From Amycolatopsis sp. NBC_01480 (GTDB taxonomy: Bacteria > Actinomycetota > Actinomycetes > Mycobacteriales > Pseudonocardiaceae): DNA of 64,000 nucleotides. Shown piece by piece: positions 52,472 to 60,211 of this stretch. Below the pieces are notes generated by a model, which did no database searches, was not told the DNA's origin, and saw only the letters and a program-made list of their open reading frames with translations. Location: positions 2,170,001 through 2,234,000 of the forward strand of contig NZ_CP109442.1 of the NCBI RefSeq assembly GCF_036227205.1, read 5' to 3'. The position numbers and the translations under genes were made by a program. Numbering within the stretch: the first letter of the stretch is position 1; each line of letters starts with the position of its first letter.

Positions 52472-53155
52472 TCAGCGCACTGCGACCGACAGCGCCTGCG
52501 CGATCTCCTTGCCGATGGCGTGGGTGGCGGCGTCCGGCGGCTGGCCGACCTTCACGACCATCGGGCCACCGAAGGGCTGGCGCTCGACCACCTCGATGCG
52601 CTCGCCGAGGCCGATCGCGTGCTCGGTCAGGTAGCGCAGCAGCTCGGGGTCGGTGTCCCAGACGCGCACGATCTCGCCGACGGCGCCCGGCGGGAGGTCG
52701 TCCAGGATGCGCATCGGCAGCTCCTCGACGCTGCCGTCCGGGGCCGGGATGGGGTCGCCGTGCGGGTCGCGGACGGGGTTGCCGAGCTTGGCCGCGATGC
52801 GCTCGACCAGGCAGTCGGAGACCGCGTGCTCGAGGGCGTCGGCCTCGGCGTGCACCTCGTCCCAGGTGTAGCCCAGCTCCGAGACCAGGTACGTCTCGAT
52901 CAGCCGGTGCCGGCGCAGCACGGACCGCGCGAGCAGCCGCCCCTCGGCGGTCAGCTCGATGCCGCGGTACGGCACGTGCGCCACGAGGCCCAGCTGGGAA
53001 AGCTTCGTCACCATGCCCGAGGCCGACGACGGGCTGACCTCGAGCCGCCCCGCCAGCGACGCGTTCGTGACCGCTTCACCCCGCTCGACCAGCCCGTAGA
53101 TCACCCGCACGTAGTCCTCGACCGACGACGACCTCCGGACGGAACCATCTCCCAT
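52472..53155 (-). CDS. DtxR/IdeR/MntR-family metal-dependent regulator
   Basis: The 227-residue protein has the DtxR order: an N-terminal winged helix (SVEDYVRVIYGLVERGEAVT, NASLAGRLEVSPSSASGMVT), a dimerisation and metal-binding helix pair (RHRLIETYLVSELGYTWDEV, HAEADALEHAVSD) and a C-terminal FeoA/SH3-like domain (LPPGAVGEIVRVWDTDPELL). It senses Fe2+ or Mn2+ to repress uptake genes. No typical iron box is visible in the window, including upstream of the isochorismate synthase gene. Confidence 0.92.
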   Translation of the reverse strand: MGDGSVRRSSSVEDYVRVIYGLVERGEAVTNASLAGRLEVSPSSASGMVTKLSQLGLVAHVPYRGIELTAEGRLLARSVLRRHRLIETYLVSELGYTWDEVHAEADALEHAVSDCLVERIAAKLGNPVRDPHGDPIPAPDGSVEELPMRILDDLPPGAVGEIVRVWDTDPELLRYLTEHAIGLGERIEVVERQPFGGPMVVKVGQPPDAATHAIGKEIAQALSVAVR

Positions 53156-53217
53156 GCCGCATACGATACGGGGCCGCCCCGACAGTCCTGCCGTGCGGCG
53201 CGAGGTGAGCGGCCCCG

Positions 53218-53658
53218 TCACGGCCGCCAGCGGTACCGGGTCCAGCCGGGCACGGGCTCGGCGCCCAGCTGCGCGTAGAAGGCCTCGGCCTTGGTGTTCC
53301 CGGCCTGCATCTCCCATTCGACGCGGCCGGTGGTGCGCTCGCGCAGTGCGTTCAGCAGCTCGCGGCCGAGGCCGTGGCGGCGGTGCTCCGGGCGGACGAA
53401 CAGGTCGTCGAGCCAGATGCCGGGGCGGGCCTCCCAGGTGGAGAAGTTCCAGCTGCAGAAGGCGAAGCCCGCGACCAGGTCCGGCCGGCCGGGCGGGCTG
53501 GCGATCAGCACCCAGGCCTTCGGCTCCGGCCCGAACAGGTGCCCGCTCATCTCGGCGCGGTCCAGCTTCAGGTCGTGTTTGTCTTCGTAGACGGCGTGTT
53601 CTTCGATCAGCGCGCAGATTTCTTCGGCGTCTTCGAACACGGCTTCGCGGACGGGCAT
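53218..53658 (-). CDS. GNAT-family N-acetyltransferase
   Basis: The 146-residue protein begins MPVREAVFEDAEEICALIEE and has the acetyl-CoA motif GIWLDDLFVRPEHRRHGLGR (R-R-x-G-L-G) and VEWEMQAGNTKAEAFYAQLG for motif B. The pattern of W and acidic residues resembles diamine/aminoglycoside-type GNATs. Single gene; substrate unknown. Confidence 0.82.
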   Translation of the reverse strand: MPVREAVFEDAEEICALIEEHAVYEDKHDLKLDRAEMSGHLFGPEPKAWVLIASPPGRPDLVAGFAFCSWNFSTWEARPGIWLDDLFVRPEHRRHGLGRELLNALRERTTGRVEWEMQAGNTKAEAFYAQLGAEPVPGWTRYRWRP

Positions 53659-53807
53659 CGGTGAGCAGCCCCTTTCTGTCGGTGGTCGCGCGTTACTGAT
53701 CCGACCGGAAGCAGGCGGATACGGTCTGCAGCCGGTCTGCTTGTAGGGACCCGTTTCCGCCGTAGCTGTAGTCGGATTGGTAACGAACGGCACAGTATCG
53801 TGCTGGC

Positions 53808-54128
53808 ATGACTCCGCAGGAGCGGTTCGAGGACCTGATCGACGAGATGCTGGGCGCCGAAGGCGTCACCCCGCCCACGCCGGGGCGCGGGTTCGGTTCG
53901 CACGCCCTCCGGGTGGACAACCGGATCTTCGCCATGTTCGTCCGCGGGCACCTCGTGGTGAAACTGCCGCGGCACCGCGTCGACACGTTGGTCGGTGAGG
54001 GCCACGGGATCCGCTTCGACGCCAACAAAGGAACGCCGATGAAGGAGTGGTTCACCCTCGACACCGAATCTTCGTACCAGTGGGAAGCGCTCGCTCGCGA
54101 GGCGCTGACGTTTGTCGGCGGGAGGTGA
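53808..54128 (+). CDS. TfoX N-terminal-domain-like small protein
   Basis: The 106-residue protein begins MTPQERFEDLIDEMLGAEGV and has GRGFGSHALRVDNRIFAMFV and LVVKLPRHRVDTLVGEGHG, the strand pattern of the TfoX-N/YjbR-like fold. It ends SYQWEALAREALTFVGGR. Such proteins are common in actinobacteria with no assigned role. It is convergent with the amidohydrolase, 31 bp apart. Confidence 0.7.
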   Translation: MTPQERFEDLIDEMLGAEGVTPPTPGRGFGSHALRVDNRIFAMFVRGHLVVKLPRHRVDTLVGEGHGIRFDANKGTPMKEWFTLDTESSYQWEALAREALTFVGGR

Positions 54129-54159
54129 GGAATGGCGGAGTGATTCATGGGGCGCCCAG

Positions 54160-55818
54160 TCATGAGGCCTCGTAACGCAGTTCGCCGTCGATTGCCGTGG
54201 CGAGGACGCGGAGATCGTCCATTCCGGACTCGTCCAGGGGATTGCCGGAGAGTACGGCGAAGTCGGCCAGCTTGCCGGGTTCCAGGGTGCCGAGGCGGTC
54301 TTCGGCGAAGGTCGCGTACGCCGAGCCGTACGTGTACGCGCGCAGGGCCTCCGCGGGGGTGATCGCTTCCTCCGGGGAGAACGGCGCGCCCGAAGAGGTC
54401 CGGCGGCGCACCATGTCGGCCAGGCCGAGCAGCGGGGCGCCGTTGACCACGGGGCGGTCGGAGCTGGCGGGCAGGACGACTCCGGCGTCGAGGACGCTGC
54501 GCAGCCGGTAGCACCACGGCACACGGTGCTCGCCGAGGGCTGCTCGCATGCCGTCGCCGAGTTCGTTCACGAAGCGGCCCTGAGGGGAGGCGATCAGGCC
54601 CAGGGAGGCCAGCCGCGTCAGCTCGGCGGGTTGAAGCACCGCGCAGTGCTCGATGCGGTGACGGTGGTCTGCGCGTGGCGAAGCGGCCAGGGCGGCTTCG
54701 TACGCGTCGAGCACCACTGTCACGGCGCGGTCGCCGATGGCGTGCGTCGCGATCTGCCAGCCGGCGTCGTGCGCGAGACGGATGGTGCGAGCCAGCTCGT
54801 CCTCGGGCACCTGGAAATAGCCGCGGTTCTGCGACTCGCCGACAGCCGAGCCAGCGCCCGCGGCAGCACCGGCAGCTGAGCCACCGCCCGAGGCAGCACC
54901 GGCAGCTGAGTCGGCACCGGCGAACGGCTCGTGCATCGCGCAGGTCCGCCCCACCAGCGACCCATCCGCGAAGAGCTTCATCGGCCCGACCCGCAGCCAG
55001 TCGTCGCCCAGACCGGTGCGCAGGCCCAGGTCCAGGCCGAAACCGGCGCCGTCAGGCAAGTCGTGCAGCACGCTCGCGGCCACCATCACCGTGCTCCGCA
55101 CGCGCAGCACCCCACGCGAGCGCGCCAGCTGGTACGCCGCCAGCTCGGCCGGCGTCTCGCCGACCAGGCCGCCGCCGATTCCGGCCTCCTGCACGCTGGT
55201 GATGCCCTCGGACAGGTACTGCTGCCCCGCCCGGTCCAGGCCGCGGACCACGGACTCCACCGGCGTCGGATAGGTCAGCAGGCGCAGCAGCAGCTGGGCC
55301 TGCTCGCGCAGCAGCCCGGTCGGCGAGCCGGCGGGGTCCAGCACCACGTCGCCGCCCACCGGCACGTTCGCCAGGTCCAGCTGGTCGAGCACGGCCGAGT
55401 TGACCACGGTCATGTGCCCGGACGTGTGCTTGAGCCGGACCAGCATGCCGGGCGCGGCGCGGTCGAGGCCGTGCCGGTTGGGATGCCCGCCGGCCAGCTT
55501 GTTCTGGTCGTAGCCGCTGCCGATCACCCAGCTCCCGGCGGGCAGCCCGGCGGCCCGGCGCGCGACGGCGTCGTAGACCTCCTCGACGCTCCGGCAGTCG
55601 CTCAGCGGCACGTCGTCCAGGCCCATGCCGAACCAGGCCATGTGGTTGTGCGCGTCGTGGAAGCCGGGCACCACGTATGCGCCGCCGAGGTCGACCCGGC
55701 GGCGTGCGGAAAGCCCCTCGGCGTCCTCGCCCAGCGCCACCACCCGGCCGTTCAGCACGGCGAGCGCGCTTTCGCCGGTGATCAGGTGGGCGTTCTCGTA
55801 AACCGCGTCGACCCGCAT
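54160..55818 (-). CDS. Amidohydrolase-3 family metal-dependent hydrolase with repeat insertion
   Basis: The 552-residue protein has the amidohydrolase metal sites: VVPGFHDAHNHMAWFGMG, a KLFADGSLVGRTCAMHEP strand, ATHAIGDRAVTVVLDAYE, HRIEHCAVL and ASSDRPVVNGAP. This is the exoenzyme/YtcJ-like group that hydrolyses N-acyl or cyclic amides. Between residues about 300 and 328 is a Gly/Ala/Ser-rich stretch (AAGAASGGGSAAGAAAGAGS) encoded by short degenerate repeats near 54838-54918; relatives lack it. It diverges from the enoyl-CoA hydratase gene. Confidence 0.88.
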   Translation of the reverse strand: MRVDAVYENAHLITGESALAVLNGRVVALGEDAEGLSARRRVDLGGAYVVPGFHDAHNHMAWFGMGLDDVPLSDCRSVEEVYDAVARRAAGLPAGSWVIGSGYDQNKLAGGHPNRHGLDRAAPGMLVRLKHTSGHMTVVNSAVLDQLDLANVPVGGDVVLDPAGSPTGLLREQAQLLLRLLTYPTPVESVVRGLDRAGQQYLSEGITSVQEAGIGGGLVGETPAELAAYQLARSRGVLRVRSTVMVAASVLHDLPDGAGFGLDLGLRTGLGDDWLRVGPMKLFADGSLVGRTCAMHEPFAGADSAAGAASGGGSAAGAAAGAGSAVGESQNRGYFQVPEDELARTIRLAHDAGWQIATHAIGDRAVTVVLDAYEAALAASPRADHRHRIEHCAVLQPAELTRLASLGLIASPQGRFVNELGDGMRAALGEHRVPWCYRLRSVLDAGVVLPASSDRPVVNGAPLLGLADMVRRRTSSGAPFSPEEAITPAEALRAYTYGSAYATFAEDRLGTLEPGKLADFAVLSGNPLDESGMDDLRVLATAIDGELRYEAS

Positions 55819-55830
55819 GCGGCCGACACT

Positions 55831-55847
55831 ATCGATCGATCGATCGA
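55831..55847. promoter_or_regulatory. (ATCG)4 palindromic site in a divergent promoter
   Basis: Four ATCG units followed by A make a self-complementary run between the amidohydrolase start (55818) and the enoyl-CoA hydratase start (55866). Such GATCGATC-rich dyads are plausible sites for the TetR-type regulator at 58138. Confidence 0.45.
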
Positions 55848-55865
55848 ACGTCTAGGCTCGCCCTC

Positions 55866-56609
55866 ATGAGCACCGTGGACCTGACCGTCGAAGGCGGCAT
55901 CGCGCAGATCCGGCTGAACCGGCCCGAGCGGCTGAACGCCGTCGCCCCCGTGCTGGTGGACGACTTCCTCACCGCACTGGACGACGTCACGCGCAGCGAC
56001 GCCCGGGTGGCCGTGCTGGCCGGCAACGGCCGGGCGTTCTGCGCCGGGCACGACCTCAAGGAGCCGGCGCCGGAAGGCGATTCGCGCGCCCGGCTCGACC
56101 GGCTCCAGGACGTCACCCGGCGGCTGCGCGCGCTGCCGCAGCCGGTGATCGCCGCCGTGCACGGCTACGCGATCGGCGCCGGCGCGGAGTTCGCACTGGG
56201 CTGCGACCTGGTGCTGGCCGCGGACGACGCCGTGTTCGCGTTCCCCGAGGTCTCGCTCGGGCTCAGCGTCACGGGCGCGGCCTCGCGGTTGCTGCCGCTG
56301 CTGGTCGGCCCGATGAAGGCGAAGGAGCTGCTGCTGCTCGGCGAGCGCTTCGACGGTCTTCGCGCCCACGACCTCGGCCTGGTCAACGCCGCCGTCCCGG
56401 CCGCCCAGCTGATGACGCTGGCCCAGGGCTGGGCCGAGAAGATCGCGCACCACCCCGCCGAAGCCGCCACCATGGCCAAGCGCGCGCTCGACGCCGGCAT
56501 CGACCACGCCCTGGAATCGGCGCTGGAGCTGGAAGTCAGCCACGCGCTGGTGACCGAGCACTCGGCCGCCGTGCGCGCGTCCACCGAGGCGTTCCGGAGC
56601 CGATCGTGA
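55866..56609 (+). CDS. Enoyl-CoA hydratase/isomerase family protein
   Basis: The 247-residue crotonase-fold protein has the oxyanion motifs AVLAGNGRAFCAGHDLKEPA and HGYAIGAGAEFALGCDLVLA, then FPEVSLGLSVTGAASRLLPL. The glutamate pair of classical hydratases is only partly kept, so hydrolase or ring-opening activity is possible. Its stop overlaps the ligase start (GTGA). It likely acts on an aryl- or ring-reduced CoA ester made by the ligase. Confidence 0.9.
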   Translation: MSTVDLTVEGGIAQIRLNRPERLNAVAPVLVDDFLTALDDVTRSDARVAVLAGNGRAFCAGHDLKEPAPEGDSRARLDRLQDVTRRLRALPQPVIAAVHGYAIGAGAEFALGCDLVLAADDAVFAFPEVSLGLSVTGAASRLLPLLVGPMKAKELLLLGERFDGLRAHDLGLVNAAVPAAQLMTLAQGWAEKIAHHPAEAATMAKRALDAGIDHALESALELEVSHALVTEHSAAVRASTEAFRSRS

Positions 56610-58141
56610 CGCCGCTCGCCCAGGCGGACACCCTCGTCAAGCTGGTCACTCGGGCCGCGCAGCTCTGGCCGGAGCGCACCGCGTGGGTCGTCGACGTGAC
56701 CGGCGAGCGCTTCACCTTCGCGGACGTGGATTCCCGCAGCACCGCGTTCGCCGCCGCGCTGCAGGAGCTGGGCGTCCGCCCCGGCGACCGGGTCGCGGTG
56801 ATGCTGCGCAACCAGCCCGAGTTCCCGTTGCTGTGGCTGGCGCTGGCGAAGCTCGGCGCGGTGCTTGTGCCGGTGAACACCAGCTATCGCGAGTTCGACG
56901 GCGCCCACGTGCTGCGTCACTCCGGCGCGCGGTTCGCCGTGGCGGCCGGGGAATTCGTCGAGCTGCTGCGGAAGATCGCGCCGGGCACCGCGCTGGAACG
57001 CGTGCTGACGCCGGACGAACTGCACGCGACCAATCCGTACGAGCCCGCGCCGGTGGTCGCCGAGCAGCCCGTGAACCTCCAGTACACCTCCGGCACCACC
57101 GGCGCACCGAAGGGCTGCGTGCTGCCGCACCGCTACTGGACCACGCTGGCGATCGGGCTGGCCGCGGACTTCCCGGCCGTCGGTGAGCAGGACGTGCTGC
57201 TCACGGCCCAGCCGTTCCACTACATCGATCCACAGTGGAACGTCGCGCTGGGGCTCGCGGGCGGCGCCACCCTCGTGGTGCTGGACCGGTTCCACCCGTC
57301 GACGTTCTGGGCGAAGGTCCGCGAGCACGGCGTCACCTGGTTCTACTGCCTCGGCCTGATGCCGACGCTCCTGCTGCGCCAGCCGCCGCACGAAGACGAC
57401 CGGAACCACCGCGTGCGCGCGATCTGCGCGTCCGCCATCCCGCGCGAGCTGCACGCGGAGCTGGAAGAGCGCTGGGGTGCGCCGTGGTACGAGGCGTTCG
57501 GGATGACCGAGACCGGCGGCGACATCCGGGTGTCCGAAGCGGACCACGACGCCGCCGTCGGCACCGGCTGCATCGGCCGCCCGACCCACGACCGCGAGGT
57601 GATGATCGCCGGCGAGGACGGGAAGCCGCTGCCGCGTGGGGAAACCGGCGAGCTGCTCATCCGCGGCATCGGCCTGATGCACGGCTACCACGAAGATCCC
57701 GAAGCCACCGCGCGCGCGTTCGCGGGCGGCTGGTTCCACACCGGCGACCTGGCGAGCATGGACGCCGAAGGCCGGGTGTATTTCGTTGGCCGTACTAAGG
57801 ACATGATCCGGCGCAGCGGCGAGAACGTCTCGGCCGACGAGGTGGAGCGCGCGTTGCTGCTCCATCCGGCGGTACGGCTCGCGGCCGTCATCGCGGTGCC
57901 GGACGAGCTGCGCGGCGAAGAGGTGAAGGCGTACGTCGTGTGCGAGGGCGAGCGACCGGAACCCGAAGCGCTGGCCGAGTTCTGCGCGGAGAAGCTGGCC
58001 TACTTCAAGGTGCCGCGCTTCTGGGCGTTCGCCGAAGACCTGCCGCTGACGCCTTCGGAGCGCGTCGCGAAGGGCGAGCTGCGCAAGACGTCGGACCTGC
58101 GCGCCGGAGCGTGGGACCGCAGCACCGGGGAGTGGTTGTGA
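56606..58141 (+). CDS. AMP-binding acyl/aryl-CoA ligase
   Basis: The 511-residue enzyme has the ANL core: LQYTSGTTGAPKGCVLPHRY (P-loop), WYEAFGMTETGGDIRVS, GWFHTGDLASMDAEGRVYFV, GRTKDMIRRSGENVSADEVE and catalytic lysine in PLTPSERVAKGELRK. GTG 56606 overlaps the hydratase stop. By context with the hydratase and TetR, and with a salicylyl-CoA-type hydroxylase elsewhere in the window, a substituted benzoate (salicylate, anthranilate) is a reasonable substrate. That is inference. Confidence 0.9.
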   Translation: MTPLAQADTLVKLVTRAAQLWPERTAWVVDVTGERFTFADVDSRSTAFAAALQELGVRPGDRVAVMLRNQPEFPLLWLALAKLGAVLVPVNTSYREFDGAHVLRHSGARFAVAAGEFVELLRKIAPGTALERVLTPDELHATNPYEPAPVVAEQPVNLQYTSGTTGAPKGCVLPHRYWTTLAIGLAADFPAVGEQDVLLTAQPFHYIDPQWNVALGLAGGATLVVLDRFHPSTFWAKVREHGVTWFYCLGLMPTLLLRQPPHEDDRNHRVRAICASAIPRELHAELEERWGAPWYEAFGMTETGGDIRVSEADHDAAVGTGCIGRPTHDREVMIAGEDGKPLPRGETGELLIRGIGLMHGYHEDPEATARAFAGGWFHTGDLASMDAEGRVYFVGRTKDMIRRSGENVSADEVERALLLHPAVRLAAVIAVPDELRGEEVKAYVVCEGERPEPEALAEFCAEKLAYFKVPRFWAFAEDLPLTPSERVAKGELRKTSDLRAGAWDRSTGEWL

Positions 58142-58773
58142 GCAGTGGCGAGCGGGTGCGCGCGGCGGCGGTGAAACTGTTCGCCGCCAAGGGTTTCCAC
58201 GGCACCGGCATCCGGGACCTGGCCCAGGAGGCGGAGCTGTCTTCGGCGAGCCTTTACCACTACATGGGCACGAAGGAGGACTTGCTCGTCGAGATCATGG
58301 CGACGTCGCTGCGGCGCCTGCTCGACGCCGCGGCGAAGGCCACCGCCGGGGCCGAAGATCCGGTGGCCCGGCTGCGCGCGCTGGTAGCGCTGCACGTGCT
58401 CGCGCACGCCGCCCAGCCGGCCGAAACCCGGGTGGTGGACAACGAAGTCGACGCGCTCTCGGACGCCGCCCGTGCCCGCGTCGTCGCGCTGCGGGACGAA
58501 TACGAAGGGCTCTGGGCACAGGCCATCGAGGACGGTGCCGCCGCGGGCGTGTTCCACACCGCGCACCCGGCCGTGACCAGGCTGGCGCTGCTGGAGATGT
58601 GCAGTGGTGTCGCACGGTGGTATTCGCCCCGCGGCCCGCTGCCGCTGGACGGGCTCGCCGTGCATTACGCGGAATTGGCGCTGCGGGCGCTGGGGCACCC
58701 GGGCGAGGTGGCCGTGACCGATCTGCGACCCTGCCTCGAAGTGGTCGCCCAAGTGTGGGACGTGGGCGTTTAG
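58138..58773 (+). CDS. TetR/AcrR-family transcriptional regulator
   Basis: The 211-residue protein starts at GTG 58138 inside the ligase stop (GTGA). The HTH is FHGTGIRDLAQEAELSSASL then YHYMGTKEDLLVEIM. The C-terminal domain resembles TetR regulators of acyl-CoA metabolism. As last gene of the operon it probably regulates its own expression, perhaps at 55831-55847. Confidence 0.9.
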   Translation: MSSGERVRAAAVKLFAAKGFHGTGIRDLAQEAELSSASLYHYMGTKEDLLVEIMATSLRRLLDAAAKATAGAEDPVARLRALVALHVLAHAAQPAETRVVDNEVDALSDAARARVVALRDEYEGLWAQAIEDGAAAGVFHTAHPAVTRLALLEMCSGVARWYSPRGPLPLDGLAVHYAELALRALGHPGEVAVTDLRPCLEVVAQVWDVGV

Positions 58774-58831
58774 CGGCGCTTTTAGGGGCGTACGCCTTGC
58801 TCGAACGGCGAACGTGGGGGACGCTCGAAGG

Positions 58832-59155
58832 GTGACTGAGCAAACGATCCAACTCGAACTGGACGACTCGGGTCTCGCACCAGGCCTGCCAGCCCCCACG
58901 CACCCCCGCGATCAGGTACAGGACGTGCCGTATCGCCCGGTCGAGTTTCGCGACGACGATCTGCCGACCGCACTGGAACGTTGTGCCGTGTGGCTACGTC
59001 AGGCTCAGGAGTGGCTCGGTGAACCGCTCGACGTGCTCGCGATCCACCTCGACTACGACGACCGCCAGGGCTCGCCTTACTACGACGTGAAGGTGCTCTG
59101 CAACGAGGAGGATCTGGCCGGCGTCCCGATCGCCATGCGCAACAAGACCGACTAG
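58832..59155 (+). CDS. Conserved hypothetical protein
   Basis: The 107-residue acidic protein starts at GTG 58832 (MTEQTIQLELDD); GTG 58814 is an in-frame alternative. It contains AVWLRQAQEWLGEPLDVLAI, HLDYDDRQGSPYYDVKVLCN and a final IAMRNKTD. I do not recognise a named family. No membrane segment or signal peptide is present. Its stop codon (TAG 59153-59155) forms the base of the long RNA stem that follows, so it may serve as the upstream cistron or simply neighbour the RNA gene. Confidence 0.7.
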   Translation: MTEQTIQLELDDSGLAPGLPAPTHPRDQVQDVPYRPVEFRDDDLPTALERCAVWLRQAQEWLGEPLDVLAIHLDYDDRQGSPYYDVKVLCNEEDLAGVPIAMRNKTD

Positions 59156-59370
59156 TGTTGTGTGATCCTGTTTCCTTGCGAGTTGCCGGGGAATCAGGTG
59201 GATGCATCGGGGTCGCGGCGGACCACCCGGTACCTCTGTTGTACCGGGTTGTTCGGCAAGGCCGCGAGGCGCCGCCTGAGCCCCGGCAAGCGCAAGACGA
59301 ACAGGATCACGCGACACTAGCCCCCGAACCCGGAGCAGGCCCCCGTCGATGCGGACGGGGGCCTGTTTTC
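59156..59370 (+). ncRNA. Rod-like structured RNA candidate (6S-like), followed by terminator
   Basis: Bases 59153-59320 fold into one long rod. A 21-bp basal stem pairs GUGUUGUGUGAUCCUGUU with AACAGGAUCACGCGACAC, with two G-U pairs. Then come UUGCG/CGCAA, UUGCCGGGG/CCCCGGCAA, UCAGGUGG/CCGCCUGA (59194-59201 with 59272-59279), an asymmetric bubble (59202-59212 versus 59268-59271), UCGCGGC/GCCGCGA and the tip ACCCGGUAC/GUACCGGGU with a 7-nt loop. Size, long closing stem and central bubble resemble 6S RNA, which sequesters RNA polymerase. G-U pairs argue for selection on RNA. The terminator 59336-59365 follows. Confidence 0.6.
59336..59365 (+). terminator. Strong rho-independent terminator
   Basis: CAGGCCCCCGTC (59336-59347) pairs perfectly with GACGGGGGCCTG (59354-59365) around GATGCG, followed by TTTTCGTT. 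It ends the RNA candidate or the upstream gene transcript. The remaining bases to 59471 are plain GC-rich leader of the phosphopantetheinyl transferase gene. Confidence 0.9.
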
Positions 59371-59471
59371 GTTCCGGGCCCCGGCTGGGGTTCCCCCCAG
59401 TACCTCGTAGGTCACCGTGACAACCGGCCCGCGGCCCGGGAGGATCAAAGCGTGGACGAGGAGGGTTCCTG

Positions 59472-60161
59472 GTGACGGAGATCGTGGTCCGCTGGTCGCG
59501 GCCGCTGCCCGAAGAAGACCGCTTCCTGCGGCTGCTCGACGACGTCGAACGCGGCCGGCACGAGGCGTACCGGCTGGAGCTGGACCAGCGCCGGTTCCTG
59601 ACCGGCCGGGTGCTGGCGAAGACGCTCGCGGCCGAGCGGCTGGGGGTGCCGGTGGAGACCGTGGTCTTCGACGCCACCTGTGAGGACTGCGGCAAGCCCC
59701 ACGGCCGCCCCCGGGTGCCGGGCGCGGACCTGGTGCTGTCGATCTCGCACTCGGGCGAGCTGATCGGCGTCGCCGCGACGGCCGGGGTGCCGGTGGGCCT
59801 CGACGTCGAGACCTCCAGCCGCCGCGCGGACGCGTCGCTGATCGAGTACGCGCTCAGCCCGGCCGAGCAGGCGGCGGTGGCGGGGCTGCCCGAAACCGAG
59901 CGTTCGGCGGCGTTTTTCGTCTACTGGACCCGGAAGGAGGCCGTCATGAAGGCCACCGGCAAGGGCCTGAAGATCCCGTTGCAGAGCATCACTTTCTCGC
60001 CGTACAACGAGCCCGCGGAGCTGGTCGCCTCGAGCGACCCGGCGCTGGACCCGGCCCGCACCCGGCTGGCGGACCTCAAGGCCGCCGACGGGCACCGCGC
60101 GGCCGTCGCCGCACTCACCTCGGACGACCTGGCCGTCACCGAGGAGAACTGGCTGCCTTGA
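59472..60161 (+). CDS. 4'-phosphopantetheinyl transferase (Sfp type)
   Basis: The 229-residue enzyme has the Sfp motifs: LSISHSGELIGVAATAGVPV, GLDVETSSRRAD (Mg2+ ligands), and FFVYWTRKEAVMKATGKGLK (W-x-x-K-E-A-x-x-K). It activates carrier proteins of NRPS, PKS or fatty-acid systems by adding the CoA arm. GTG 59472 is the start. A biosynthetic cluster is suspected at the left edge of the window, and an isochorismate synthase gene is convergent to this one. Confidence 0.93.
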   Translation: MTEIVVRWSRPLPEEDRFLRLLDDVERGRHEAYRLELDQRRFLTGRVLAKTLAAERLGVPVETVVFDATCEDCGKPHGRPRVPGADLVLSISHSGELIGVAATAGVPVGLDVETSSRRADASLIEYALSPAEQAAVAGLPETERSAAFFVYWTRKEAVMKATGKGLKIPLQSITFSPYNEPAELVASSDPALDPARTRLADLKAADGHRAAVAALTSDDLAVTEENWLP

Positions 60162-60165
60162 ACTG

Positions 60166-60211
60166 CTCGTGAGTGTTCATGACGGTTAGAACCGTCATAA
60201 ACACTCACGAG
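60166..60211. repeat. Dispersed 46-bp palindrome, copy D
   Basis: Arms CTCGTGAGTGTTCATGACGG plus TT and complement with one T/C mismatch flank AG. It fills the gap between the convergent stops of the phosphopantetheinyl transferase (60161) and isochorismate synthase (60212) genes. Confidence 0.87.
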
